40,990 bases of DNA, taken from IMG/VR virus record IMGVR_UViG_3300025009_000218, positions 1-40,990 of that record; one strand, written 5' to 3'. How positions within the stretch are numbered: the first letter of the stretch is position 1; every line of letters begins with the position of its first letter. The notes under the pieces were generated by a model. It saw only the letters and a program-made list of their open reading frames with translations, did no database searches and had not been told where the DNA came from. This DNA comes from a virus. Below, piece after piece: positions 14,092-21,625 of this stretch. Position numbers and translations under genes: made by a program.

Positions 14092-14228
14092 TGGTCTTCG
14101 TGATTCTACGTGGGAACTGTTATTGGAGTGTTGGTTATAGTAGAAGATTAATTACTATGGGTTGTCCTGTTTGTTACCTAACATTTGAGGAGGGATACAC
14201 AGTCCTAAAGGTGAGGAGAGTTGTCTAG
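14091..14228 (+). CDS. LKVRR-tail small protein 13, GTG start
   Basis: A 45-residue protein, MVFVILRGNCYWSVGY... ending YTVLKVRRVV. GTG begins on the last base of the previous TAG. Its tail codons give GTGAGGAG as ribosome-binding site for the TTG start of the polymerase fragment it overlaps by 8 bases. Confidence 0.6.
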   Translation: MVFVILRGNCYWSVGYSRRLITMGCPVCYLTFEEGYTVLKVRRVV

Positions 14229-14958
14229 ATACGTTGTAGATATTGAGGGAGATGGATTTCTCTATGAGATAACTAAGATCCATTGTATTGTAGCTAAAGA
14301 TCTCAAGACCAAAGAGGTCTTCAAGTTTAGACCACACCAAATAGAGGAGGGCCTTCAGCTTCTCAGTAGTGCTGACCAGTTGGTCGGTCACAACATCTGT
14401 GGATTTGATATACCTGCTATCAAGAAGTTATATCCAACATTCACACACAAGAAGCTTAAGGACACTCTCTGTATGTCCAAGCTATTTAACCCCGAACGAT
14501 TCGGGGGCCATTCTCTTGAGTCATACGGAGAGCAGTTCAAAAGAAGTAAACCAGTGCATGAGGATTGGTCAGTGTTCTCTGAGGATATGTTACATAGGTG
14601 CTCAGAGGATGTTGAGATAAACGAGATGGTGTATGAGTACCTAGTAGAAAGGTATTGCCAGAGTTGGAACTGGATTACATCTCTTAACATAGAGCAAGAC
14701 TTCGCAATGTATCGAGCAGCTCAAGAACTTGAAGGTGTAGATATAGATGTTGAGTTGGCTAAGGATCTATTGGTACGATTAGATGAAGAAATTGCTCAGC
14801 TAGATACACTCTTGTATGATAAGAGTCCTATGAGGATAAAGGGTGTAGGTAATATTGAGAAAGGGACCATGCCTTACAAGAAGGATGGTACATATAATGA
14901 AGCCACAAAGAAGTGGATAAACCAAGAGGAAACTATTGAGATACTTACTGATACTTGA
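14221..14958 (+). CDS. DNA polymerase A family, 3'-5' exonuclease fragment
   Basis: A 245-residue N-terminal part of a T7 gp5-like polymerase. Exo I is YVVDIEGDGF (3-12), Exo II LVGHNICGFDIPA, Exo III CSEDVEINEMVYEYL. It ends shortly after the residues that in T7 lead into the polymerase domain; the rest is encoded at 16050-17135. TTG 14221 is used because AGGAG from the upstream tail gene lies close and the DIEGDG motif follows directly. The last 23 bases overlap the next small gene, so the original 3' part was probably displaced by the small-gene cluster. It probably works as a two-piece enzyme. Confidence 0.88.
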   Translation: MSRYVVDIEGDGFLYEITKIHCIVAKDLKTKEVFKFRPHQIEEGLQLLSSADQLVGHNICGFDIPAIKKLYPTFTHKKLKDTLCMSKLFNPERFGGHSLESYGEQFKRSKPVHEDWSVFSEDMLHRCSEDVEINEMVYEYLVERYCQSWNWITSLNIEQDFAMYRAAQELEGVDIDVELAKDLLVRLDEEIAQLDTLLYDKSPMRIKGVGNIEKGTMPYKKDGTYNEATKKWINQEETIEILTDT

Positions 14959-15124
14959 GTATAATCAAACAACCCATGAACTATCTCCTGGGTGGAACGA
15001 GTGGATGTATAGTTTCTGTAGGGATTTTATTAAGTTCCCAGAAGATCAGAGTAGTGTACACTATAAGAGTTGGATCATAGCCCCTAATCATGGAGTCTTT
15101 TTAAAGGTTAAGAGGGTGCTATGA
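14936..15124 (+). CDS. LKVRR-tail small protein 14, TTG start
   Basis: A 62-residue protein, MRYLLILEYNQ... ending HGVFLKVKRVL. TTG 14936 follows AAGAGG by about 7 bases and lies inside the exonuclease fragment. It is the first of three small genes dividing the polymerase. Confidence 0.6.
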   Translation: MRYLLILEYNQTTHELSPGWNEWMYSFCRDFIKFPEDQSSVHYKSWIIAPNHGVFLKVKRVL

Positions 15125-15258
15125 GAGTCTTCTGTATAGAGGGGTGGAAAAATTGTAGTCAGTTGTGCAGATACAATAGAAACATTGTAGTTCTATCAGA
15201 ACACTACGGACCTCCACCAACAACCTTTATAGTGCTAAAGGTGAGGAGAACACTATGA
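15121..15258 (+). CDS. LKVRR-tail small protein 15
   Basis: A 45-residue protein, MRVFCIEGWKNCSQLCRYN... ending TFIVLKVRRTL. ATG overlaps the upstream stop (ATGA). The tail is nearly identical to that of the next gene. Confidence 0.65.
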   Translation: MRVFCIEGWKNCSQLCRYNRNIVVLSEHYGPPPTTFIVLKVRRTL

Positions 15259-15386
15259 AGTTTTACATAAGACATGGGTGGCATGGTTGTGGGACTACTC
15301 ATAATAGAGCCATCCTTATTAATTGTAGTGTAGCTGCACAGTTCCCCGGACAGAATACTCTACTTAAAGTGAGGAGAACCTTATAG
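15255..15386 (+). CDS. LKVRR-tail small protein 16
   Basis: A 43-residue protein, MKFYIRHGWHGCGTTHN... ending NTLLKVRRTL. ATG overlaps the upstream stop. It is directly followed by the relic start of the second polymerase gene. Confidence 0.65.
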   Translation: MKFYIRHGWHGCGTTHNRAILINCSVAAQFPGQNTLLKVRRTL

Positions 15387-15389
15387 GAC

Positions 15390-15440
15390 ATGAATATTCG
15401 TGGACCATACTGTAAGATCAGGTTCCTATTAACTATATAG
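15390..15440 (+). pseudogene. Relic start of the polymerase-domain gene
   Basis: ATG 15390 encodes MNIRGPYCKI, then RFLLTI and a stop. The first ten residues are identical to those of the live gene at 16050, but six of the nine codons after ATG differ synonymously (Ile3, Arg4, Gly5, Pro6, Tyr7, Ile10). AGGAG of the upstream tail lies 13 bases before. The match fades where the ATCAG promoter motif starts (15417), suggesting the left border of the HNH cassette. Confidence 0.7.
15417..15440 (+). promoter_or_regulatory. Candidate phage promoter ATCAG-N10-ACTATATAG
   Basis: A perfect motif copy with ten-base spacing, 49 bases before the HNH start. AACTATA and TATAGTT around it can form a 7-bp hairpin. 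The region 15441-15488 is otherwise noncoding and ends in AGGAGGG. Confidence 0.6.
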
Positions 15441-15488
15441 GTTATAGTTGTAATAAAACATTACATACTTAACCTTTAGGAGGGACCT

Positions 15489-16049
15489 ATGAAGATTTGT
15501 AAAAAATGTGGATCAGAATATCCAGCAACATCAGAGTACTTTTATAAAGTCCGTACTAGTAAGAGTGGGAAAGATGTTCTGAGATGTATATGCAAATCTT
15601 GTGAATCTATGAGGGTGAAGGCTTATAGGGATGCTAACAAGGGTAAGGTTTTAGAAAAGCAAAAAGAGTATAGGGAGAGTAATAAGGATAAGTCTAAGGA
15701 GTATCATAAACTTTATTATCAATCTAATAAAGAGAAGCTGAGCGAAGCAAATGCAAGATATCAGAAGGATAACCCAGATAGGTCGAGATTTTACCAATTA
15801 AAGTATAAGTATAAAGTATCTGAAGATTCTCTAATGGATATGATGAATATTCAGAAAGGTGCTTGTGCTATTTGTGGATGTGATCTAGTTACTCCAGACT
15901 CTAAAAGAAGTTATTCTGTTGATCACAACCATCTAACTGGTAATATAAGAGGGTTGTTATGTAATAGCTGCAACGTACTAGTAGGTCATGCTAATGATGA
16001 TGTTTCTATTTTATCATCTGCAATTTCATATTTAAAAGGAGAATTATAA
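15489..16049 (+). CDS. Endonuclease VII-type HNH homing endonuclease
   Basis: A 186-residue protein. CKKCGSEYP...CKSC at the N-terminus forms a zinc ribbon. Residues 45-105 are a charged helical stretch with repeated KEYRESNKDK-like units, as in the minus-strand HNH at 2646. The C-terminus has CAICGCDL and SVDHNHLTGNIRGLLCNSCN. AGGAGGG precedes the ATG. Its stop is directly followed by the polymerase ATG, and its own 3' end contains the AAAAGGAG used by that gene. Confidence 0.9.
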   Translation: MKICKKCGSEYPATSEYFYKVRTSKSGKDVLRCICKSCESMRVKAYRDANKGKVLEKQKEYRESNKDKSKEYHKLYYQSNKEKLSEANARYQKDNPDRSRFYQLKYKYKVSEDSLMDMMNIQKGACAICGCDLVTPDSKRSYSVDHNHLTGNIRGLLCNSCNVLVGHANDDVSILSSAISYLKGEL

Positions 16050-17135
16050 ATGAATATAAGAGGTCCGTATTGTAAGATAAAATACATGGACCTGAATTTG
16101 AATAGCCACGAACAAGTGAAATCCTACCTATTATCAGTAGGGTGGATCCCTACTCAGTGGAATATAAATAAGAAGACTAAAGAGATAACATCCCCGAAGC
16201 TCACTGAAGATTCGTTCAGCTCTATCAAAGGTGAGCTAGGTCAGTTAGTTGCTCGAAGGAATGTCCTTGTACATAGAAGGAGAACCATCGAGAACCTAAA
16301 GGATCCTGAGAATAAAGGTATACTCTCTAAGGTAAGAGATGATGGACGTGTAGCTGCTGAAGGGATGCCATGTAATACTCCAACAGGTAGGACAACCCAC
16401 GCTGGTGCGATTTGCAACGTACCGAAAGCTGATCCTAAAGTTATCTATGGCAAGGAGATGAGATCACTCTTTAGGGTGTGGCCACCATACATAATGATAG
16501 GTGCTGATCTTGCTCAGATAGAGGCGAGAGTCACAGCACATTGGGCATCTCTGTTTGATGGTGGAGAATATTGGAGGGTGATAAGTTCTGTTCCAGATCT
16601 CCATCAATACAATGCCGACCTCATCCAAAGTACTAGAAACATTGCGAAATCTTTTCAATATGCAATCTATTTTGGAGCTAGAGCACCTAAGCTTGCTAGT
16701 ATTCTTGGATGCACAATAGAAGAAGCTGAAGTATATATTGAAGCTTTTTGGTCTGGTAATCTCGGAGTGAAGATGCTTGTAGACTATCTAACTAAGTTTT
16801 ATAAAAAGAACAAGTACATTGTAGGTCTTGATGGAAGGAAGATGCAGATTAGGCAGGAGTATAAGTTGCTAAACTCTGCCATCCAAGGGACTGCTGCTCT
16901 CATCTTTAAGATGTGGGGTATTAATGTTAATAAGATGCTTGAAGGTACTGGCTTATACTGTAGACAAATGATCTGCTATCATGATGAATATGCTTACAGG
17001 TGCCTGCCAGAACATGTGGAGGAAGCATCGAGAATCATTAAGCTTGGGGCCAATATGGTACAAGGTCAGTTGAACTTGATCACCCCTATAGATGCTGATG
17101 TGAAAGTAGGAATGACTTGGGCGGAGGTACATTGA
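16050..17135 (+). CDS. DNA polymerase A family, polymerase domain fragment
   Basis: A 361-residue T7 gp5-like polymerase domain. Motif A is MIGADLAQIEARV, motif B RNIAKSFQYAIYFGARAPKL, motif C YHDEYAYRC; GLDGRKMQIRQEYKLLNSAIQGTAA also matches T7. In motif B the position matching T7 Tyr526 is Tyr, while that matching Tyr530 is Phe. The start MNIRGPYCKIKYMDLNLN aligns with the T7 segment before GWVPTKY, so the two fragments together cover a whole, somewhat short, polymerase. AAAAGGAG lies 10 bases before ATG. It replicates the phage genome with the exonuclease fragment and helicase. Confidence 0.9.
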   Translation: MNIRGPYCKIKYMDLNLNSHEQVKSYLLSVGWIPTQWNINKKTKEITSPKLTEDSFSSIKGELGQLVARRNVLVHRRRTIENLKDPENKGILSKVRDDGRVAAEGMPCNTPTGRTTHAGAICNVPKADPKVIYGKEMRSLFRVWPPYIMIGADLAQIEARVTAHWASLFDGGEYWRVISSVPDLHQYNADLIQSTRNIAKSFQYAIYFGARAPKLASILGCTIEEAEVYIEAFWSGNLGVKMLVDYLTKFYKKNKYIVGLDGRKMQIRQEYKLLNSAIQGTAALIFKMWGINVNKMLEGTGLYCRQMICYHDEYAYRCLPEHVEEASRIIKLGANMVQGQLNLITPIDADVKVGMTWAEVH

Positions 17136-17296
17136 TGAACTTATTCTTGTTAGAGACTGAAGCAAATAGATATAGGTCTAGGAATATGTTCCTATATAGG
17201 TCTCGTTATAGTGATACTGCAACTACTCATTATATTAAATCTCCTGAGGGCAGGGAGTACTATACTATCTTAAAGATTCGGAGGAAGATCAGGTGA
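17135..17296 (+). CDS. LKVRR-tail small protein 17
   Basis: A 53-residue protein, MNLFLLETEANRYRSRN... ending YYTILKIRRKIR, one residue longer than the usual tail. It starts on the last base of the polymerase stop (TGATG) with CGGAGG upstream. A 12-codon frame (17296-17334, MRYYIINRALVI) follows and may be a truncated family start. Confidence 0.65.
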   Translation: MNLFLLETEANRYRSRNMFLYRSRYSDTATTHYIKSPEGREYYTILKIRRKIR

Positions 17297-17330
17297 TGAG
17301 ATACTATATAATAAATAGAGCCTTAGTGAT

Positions 17331-17477
17331 ATGAGATTCTATTATATCTTATATGTTGGGGGACGAGGTTATGGCAACCTGCACTTCTGTCATCAACCAT
17401 TAGATAATTACTTGTTCGACTTTGTGACAGGATCTTCTGAATATGTAGTGCTAAAGATAAGGAGAACAATATCTTAA
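17331..17477 (+). CDS. LKVRR-tail small protein 18
   Basis: A 48-residue protein, MRFYYILYVGGRGYGN... ending EYVVLKIRRTIS. It is the last family member seen. No strong ribosome-binding site is visible directly upstream; translation may reinitiate from the 12-codon frame whose stop it overlaps. Confidence 0.6.
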   Translation: MRFYYILYVGGRGYGNLHFCHQPLDNYLFDFVTGSSEYVVLKIRRTIS

Positions 17478-17497
17478 CTGATACTGAGCGTAAGCAA

Positions 17498-18001
17498 TTG
17501 TGTGAAGACTTCTTCGGAATGGTTGAGGTCGTAGTAGATGAGTTCCTATCTAGAGAGCGCAACAGGAGGTGGCAAGGGCACCGAGAAGATCTGATGGGGA
17601 TAGGTATGATAGCCTTGAGGAAGTCTTCATTGAAGTACGATCCTGCTAGGGGCTTTCAGTTTAATACTTATGCATCTAATAGTATCCGCTATGAGATGAT
17701 AGCTCACATCAAGAAGCTGCAGCGCAGAGAAGAGATCGAGGTACCTATAGATAGTCTTGTAGATACTGATGACGAACCAAGAACAGAACATAACTATGAG
17801 GAGAATGATGATTACGATGGTATCATAGAGGGTCTAGCACCTAAAGATAAACTGGATAGAATTATATACTATGGTTTGATTATCCATAGTGATCCTAAGG
17901 CTGAGGTGGCCAAGGCTGCTAAGGTTACTATTAGGAAAGCTGGTTATATGAAGAAGCGTATCATCAAAGAAATTCAATTAAAGATGGGAGTTACAATATG
18001 A
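17498..18001 (+). CDS. RNA polymerase sigma factor-like protein
   Basis: A 167-residue protein. HREDLMGIGMIALRKSSLKYDPARGFQFNTYASNSIRYEMIAHIKK (about 28-73) is a sigma-70 region 2 pattern, with the FNTYAS...R core that binds RNA polymerase and the -10 DNA. An acidic linker and a basic C-terminal helix pair (AAKVTIRKAGYMKKRI) in the place of region 4 follow. It could redirect host polymerase to phage promoters such as the ACTATATAG sites. The start is uncertain: TTG 17498 is used, while AAGGAG at about 17459 would suit a start slightly earlier that lacks a standard codon. Confidence 0.75.
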   Translation: MCEDFFGMVEVVVDEFLSRERNRRWQGHREDLMGIGMIALRKSSLKYDPARGFQFNTYASNSIRYEMIAHIKKLQRREEIEVPIDSLVDTDDEPRTEHNYEENDDYDGIIEGLAPKDKLDRIIYYGLIIHSDPKAEVAKAAKVTIRKAGYMKKRIIKEIQLKMGVTI

Positions 18002-18492
18002 AGACTACTGGAATTGCAATGTGGGCCTATACCAAGCAAGCAGATACTAAGTTTGATCCTTGTTGGAGGGTTACTCTTCTGCTGTCAGATGATGAAGCTA
18101 AGAAGCTAAAGGCTGCAGGGCTGAAGGTGAAGCGGAACGATGATGATGTGTATGAGTACAAGTTCAAACGGAATGTAGATAAGAAGAAAGCAGGTGCTGT
18201 AGTAGGTGAGAACCCACCACCCCGAGTAGTAGATGCTGGTAAGAATACCTTCAATGGTATTATCGGGAATGGTAGTATTGTTAATGTACAGTTCGCTCCG
18301 TTTGCTTGGGAGTATAAAGGTAAGAAGGGTTTGAGTGCTGACCTTCAGGCCATTCAGATCGTAGACCTTGTAGCCTATGCAGGTGGTGGAGATCAGGACT
18401 CTGATGAGTTCGATGTTGTTGATGGAACTGATGAGTTCAATGATGAGACTGAAGGTACTGGCAGCAATGATGAAGACAACGAAGAGTTCTGA
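17998..18492 (+). CDS. Single-stranded DNA-binding protein (T7 gp2.5-like)
   Basis: A 164-residue protein with a basic, beta-rich OB-fold body, including GNGSIVNVQFAPFAWEYKGKKGLSADLQAIQIVDLV (about 90-127), and a very acidic tail ending DNEEF. The aromatic-ended acidic tail is typical of phage SSBs that contact polymerase and helicase. It overlaps the sigma-like gene by 4 bases (ATGA). The acidic tail codons also contain the next gene's start. Confidence 0.85.
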   Translation: MKTTGIAMWAYTKQADTKFDPCWRVTLLLSDDEAKKLKAAGLKVKRNDDDVYEYKFKRNVDKKKAGAVVGENPPPRVVDAGKNTFNGIIGNGSIVNVQFAPFAWEYKGKKGLSADLQAIQIVDLVAYAGGGDQDSDEFDVVDGTDEFNDETEGTGSNDEDNEEF

Positions 18493-18646
18493 TACTGTTA
18501 CAATATCAAAAGACGAATACGACGGGCTCGTCGCTCATGAGAATTTCTTGTCTTGCCTACTTATTTGTGGTGTAGATAGTTGGGAGGGCTATGATGAAGC
18601 TGTGGCTATATTCCAAGATGATGATACAGAGGAGCTAGATGACTGA
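18470..18646 (+). CDS. Small acidic hypothetical protein
   Basis: A 58-residue protein, MKTTKSSDTVTISKDEYDGL..., starting in the SSB tail codons (an ATG at 18467 is also in frame). TVTISKDEYDGLVAHENFLSCLLICGVDSWEGYDEA is a common phage helical pattern of unknown role. It overlaps the following gene by 8 bases. Confidence 0.6.
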   Translation: MKTTKSSDTVTISKDEYDGLVAHENFLSCLLICGVDSWEGYDEAVAIFQDDDTEELDD

Positions 18647-18902
18647 GCAGAAGATTAGAGAAGGCACATCAACGTTTGACTGGTGGGTTAAATACGATGA
18701 CTCAGGGGAGGTGGTTAATATTCCTAAAGAAGATATAGGTGAATATGAATCTTCATATGTCAGGTCATGGAATCTAATAACTGACAGAGGCTGGAAGAAG
18801 GATGGTATATGGTGGGTATCTCCTGATGGTAGGTATAGATACAACAATGTATACGATGCACATCGATGCCAGATGCATTGGGAAGAGATAAGGAAACCAT
18901 GA
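18639..18902 (+). CDS. Hypothetical protein
   Basis: An 87-residue protein with many Trp residues (FDWWVKYD, GIWWVSPDGRYRY), suggesting a small beta-rich fold. GGAG lies about 6 bases before the ATG. Its stop overlaps the next ATG (ATGA). No family recognised. Confidence 0.6.
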   Translation: MTEQKIREGTSTFDWWVKYDDSGEVVNIPKEDIGEYESSYVRSWNLITDRGWKKDGIWWVSPDGRYRYNNVYDAHRCQMHWEEIRKP

Positions 18903-19069
18903 TCTTTCAATTGGCACTTCTATTGTGGTGGGTGTTTGGTGTTGCTCTTACCCTAGATGTTTTAAAAGAGAATGAGCAGAAGTCGGGGCTGATTGATATT
19001 CCTGTAGTTCTTATAATAGGTCTTGCTGCCCCAGCTTTGCTGTTTATATCTATTGTGAATAAGAAATGA
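18899..19069 (+). CDS. Small two-helix membrane protein
   Basis: A 56-residue protein with two hydrophobic segments (FQLALLLWWVFGVALTLDVL and VVLIIGLAAPALLFISIV) separated by a charged loop. ATG 18899 is chosen because it overlaps the upstream stop; the frame is open earlier but inside the previous gene. It overlaps the exonuclease start. Unknown role at the inner membrane. Confidence 0.6.
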   Translation: MIFQLALLLWWVFGVALTLDVLKENEQKSGLIDIPVVLIIGLAAPALLFISIVNKK

Positions 19070-19881
19070 AAGATGCTATAGCTCACATAGATGGGGATAT
19101 CTGCTGCTATGCAGTATCCTCAGCCTGTGATGGGAAGAAGTATCGCTACAAGGGTACAGTCTTTGATAGTAAGACACAACTCAACAAGATCCTAAAGGCT
19201 GATGGTGTAGATGACTCAGCCATAGAGATCTTCTATGAACCTGAGCCGTGGGATAAGGTAGTCAAGTCTACCATGTCCTATATCGAGGGGATCATAGAGA
19301 AGGTTGGTATAGACTACAAGGTGTATCTAACTGGTAAGAGTAACTTCAGATACCAAGTTGCAACCATTCAGCCCTATAAAGGTAACCGAGTATCTATTCA
19401 GAAGCCTGTACATTTGGATGGTATCCGTCAGTTCCTTGTAGATAACTATGACGCTGATGTATCAGTAGGTATGGAGGCTGATGATGCTATAGGGATTGCT
19501 CATACTCCCGGTGTAGATATCATAGCCACATTAGATAAAGATCTTAATTGTATTCCCGGTAGCCATTTTAACTGGGCCGAAGAGAGGTTGTATGAGGTGT
19601 CAGAACAAGAAGCTGATGCAGCTTTCTATAGACAAGTTATAACCGGTGACCCTACTGATAATATCCCAGGCATCTATGGTCTGGGTGCTAAGGCTAAGGT
19701 ATTAGATAATATTAATAACTGTAAGACTGCACAGGAGATGTTTGATCTAGCAGCTAAAGAGTATCAGTGTAGGTTTGGTAGTTATTGGGAGCAGTTCATG
19801 AAAGAGAATTGTGATCTATTGTGGATCATGCAGAAGAGAGAGCCATACTACAAGGAGATATTGCTTGTCGAGAACCTATAG
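19066..19881 (+). CDS. 5'-3' exonuclease (FEN / T7 gp6-like)
   Basis: A 271-residue protein. HIDGDICCYA near the N-terminus, MEADDAIGIA (about 141), ATLDKDLNCI and GDPTDNIPGIYGLGAKAK (about 199-216) supply the metal-binding acidic residues and helix-hairpin-helix of the flap-endonuclease family. It would remove RNA primers and process DNA ends for recombination. It overlaps the membrane-protein gene (ATGA) and the endonuclease I gene downstream. Confidence 0.9.
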   Translation: MKDAIAHIDGDICCYAVSSACDGKKYRYKGTVFDSKTQLNKILKADGVDDSAIEIFYEPEPWDKVVKSTMSYIEGIIEKVGIDYKVYLTGKSNFRYQVATIQPYKGNRVSIQKPVHLDGIRQFLVDNYDADVSVGMEADDAIGIAHTPGVDIIATLDKDLNCIPGSHFNWAEERLYEVSEQEADAAFYRQVITGDPTDNIPGIYGLGAKAKVLDNINNCKTAQEMFDLAAKEYQCRFGSYWEQFMKENCDLLWIMQKREPYYKEILLVENL

Positions 19882-20377
19882 AAAAAAGAGAACCTACTGC
19901 AGTAAGGAAGATCTTGAGATCCGCAAGGCTAAGGGCACTCCTTACAAATCCACATTAGAGGTAAAGGTTGCTAGAGAGTGTCTCTGCAATTACCTCTATG
20001 AACCTAAAGAATCAAAGGTGAGCTATACAGTACCTCATATCTATAACCCAGACTTCGTACACCCACAGCACCCTAATATCCTGATCGAGGTTAAAGGTTA
20101 CTTTCAGAAGGGTAGTGCTGATTGCCAGAAGTATCTCTCTATTATTAGAGACAACCCTGAGAAGGAGCTTGTGTTCCTCTTCAGTGATCCTAATAAGAAG
20201 GCTTATGCTGGATGTAAGATGCGTAAGGATGGTACTTATTTATCGCTGGCTGAATGGTGCTATAAGAATAAGATCATCTACTTTACACCTGATACATTCC
20301 CTGATGTACTGAGAGATGGTGTCTGGACTATTGAGGATTTAAGAAAATACAAACAGGAGATCTATGAAACGCTATAG
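19865..20377 (+). CDS. Endonuclease I, Holliday junction resolvase (T7 gp3-like)
   Basis: A 170-residue protein. STLEVKV, YNPDFV and ILIEVKGYF give the Glu, Asp and Glu-x-Lys catalytic residues of T7 endonuclease I; SDPNKKAYAG...WCYKNKI is also typical. TTG 19865 is preferred to the longer GTG frame at 19811 because AAGGAG lies seven bases upstream and the extension has no homology to the family. It resolves branched DNA and helps degrade host DNA. It overlaps the exonuclease end. Confidence 0.9.
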   Translation: MSRTYRKKRTYCSKEDLEIRKAKGTPYKSTLEVKVARECLCNYLYEPKESKVSYTVPHIYNPDFVHPQHPNILIEVKGYFQKGSADCQKYLSIIRDNPEKELVFLFSDPNKKAYAGCKMRKDGTYLSLAEWCYKNKIIYFTPDTFPDVLRDGVWTIEDLRKYKQEIYETL

Positions 20378-21050
20378 TAACAACTCACTCCTCATTGTCG
20401 GAGACACCCACAGCCCCTATCACCATAAAGATACTTTAGATTTCGTAAGAGATGCAGCGGCTTACTACAAGCCTGATAGGGTTATCCATCTAGGCGACCT
20501 TCTTGACATCTACTCCGTCAGTTCCTTCCCCAAGAGTATTGAGCATAAGGATACTTGGTCTGATGAACTTAAAAAGGGTAGGAAGTTTGTGCAGGACCTA
20601 GCAAAGATCTTTCCATCCCTAGAGATCTTATCATCTAATCATGATGATAGAGCTTATAAAGCTTCTAGGGTTGCAGGAGTTCCTAGAGAGTTCATGATCC
20701 CTTACATGGAGGTGGTAGGGGCACCTGAAGGGTGGAGGTTAAAGAAGGAGTTAAGGTTGACAGTAGATTCTGATAGAAGTAATTGGTTGTTTGCTCATAC
20801 ACTGAATGGAGGTGCTATCTCGGCTGCTAAGATTCTTAACAGGTCTGTAGTCTTAGGTCACTCGCACACCAAGTTTGGTGCTACTGCATTTGATAATGGA
20901 GAGAAGCTGCTGTGGGGTCTCGATGCAGGGTGTCTTATCTCGGATAAGGGTAGTCCCTATAGGTACAATAAGACTCAGCTTGGTAGGCCTATCAGGGGTT
21001 GTGCTGCCATCGTTGAGGGTAGACCTATCATGATTCCTATGGGTAAATAA
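20364..21050 (+). CDS. Calcineurin-like metallophosphoesterase
   Basis: A 228-residue protein with the full metal-binding set: VGDTHS (about 12-17), LGDLLD (about 43-48), SNHDD in place of the usual GNHD/E, FAHT and GHSH. These bind two metal ions and hydrolyse phosphate esters; the substrate (nucleic acid, nucleotide or phosphoprotein) cannot be told. It begins inside the endonuclease I gene with AGGAG upstream. Confidence 0.85.
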   Translation: MKRYSNNSLLIVGDTHSPYHHKDTLDFVRDAAAYYKPDRVIHLGDLLDIYSVSSFPKSIEHKDTWSDELKKGRKFVQDLAKIFPSLEILSSNHDDRAYKASRVAGVPREFMIPYMEVVGAPEGWRLKKELRLTVDSDRSNWLFAHTLNGGAISAAKILNRSVVLGHSHTKFGATAFDNGEKLLWGLDAGCLISDKGSPYRYNKTQLGRPIRGCAAIVEGRPIMIPMGK

Positions 21051-21247
21051 TGAAGATTATTACTTTAAATATTAGTAGGTGTAGAGATTGTCACTATGTA
21101 ACAAACAGCTCAATAGAGCACGATTGTGCGTTTACTTCAGAGCCTTACCCAACCATTTGGTGGTGCACACACCCGGGGAATAAGGGGTTTGATAAAAACT
21201 TTAGGATTCGTGATGAGTATAAAATAGATGATAGGTGTAAGCTTTAA
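21050..21247 (+). CDS. Small Cys/His protein
   Basis: A 65-residue protein with CRDCHY, HDC and WWCTHP, a spacing able to hold one or two zinc ions. It starts on the last base of the phosphoesterase stop and ends on the first base of the next ATG. This layout resembles common small phage zinc proteins; function unknown. Confidence 0.6.
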   Translation: MKIITLNISRCRDCHYVTNSSIEHDCAFTSEPYPTIWWCTHPGNKGFDKNFRIRDEYKIDDRCKL

Positions 21248-21426
21248 TGAATCCTAAATTCTGGCTCATCATTGATATGAGCACTGGTGATACTTTTGTA
21301 CAGGAGTTCCCCAACAAAGAGGAACTGAATGACTTCCTACTCACGTTTCCAGAGACTGAAAAGATTAGGTCACTCGAGGTTGTATCAGGCTTCAGCATCA
21401 CGAAGAGGTATAGAGGTGGCGAGTAG
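21247..21426 (+). CDS. Small hypothetical protein
   Basis: A 59-residue protein, MNPKFWLIIDMSTGDTF..., alpha/beta in character with a basic C-terminus (ITKRYRGGE). It overlaps the upstream stop by one base and contains the start of the next gene. Confidence 0.6.
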   Translation: MNPKFWLIIDMSTGDTFVQEFPNKEELNDFLLTFPETEKIRSLEVVSGFSITKRYRGGE

Positions 21427-21619
21427 GGCGTACAACGGCACCTTATGTCATACTATTCGTGATGTCACTAAGAGGGATGAGATGTATGTACTTACTAACT
21501 CTGGTAACTCCTACGATATCTTTAGTAAGAATGAGTTGCGGAAGAGTTCAACCATGCTGATAGAAGAAGCTACTGATAGGGATGAGTTCCTCCAGTGGTA
21601 CAACTGTCATATTCTGTGA
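21416..21619 (+). CDS. Small hypothetical protein, GTG start
   Basis: A 67-residue protein. GTG 21416 is chosen because AGAGG lies about 7 bases upstream and it overlaps the preceding gene by 11 bases; a longer frame from 21329 would lie deep in that gene. DEMYVLTNSGNSYDIFSKNEL suggests a small beta-rich domain. Function unknown. Confidence 0.55.
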   Translation: MASRAYNGTLCHTIRDVTKRDEMYVLTNSGNSYDIFSKNELRKSSTMLIEEATDRDEFLQWYNCHIL

Positions 21620-21625
21620 GGATAA

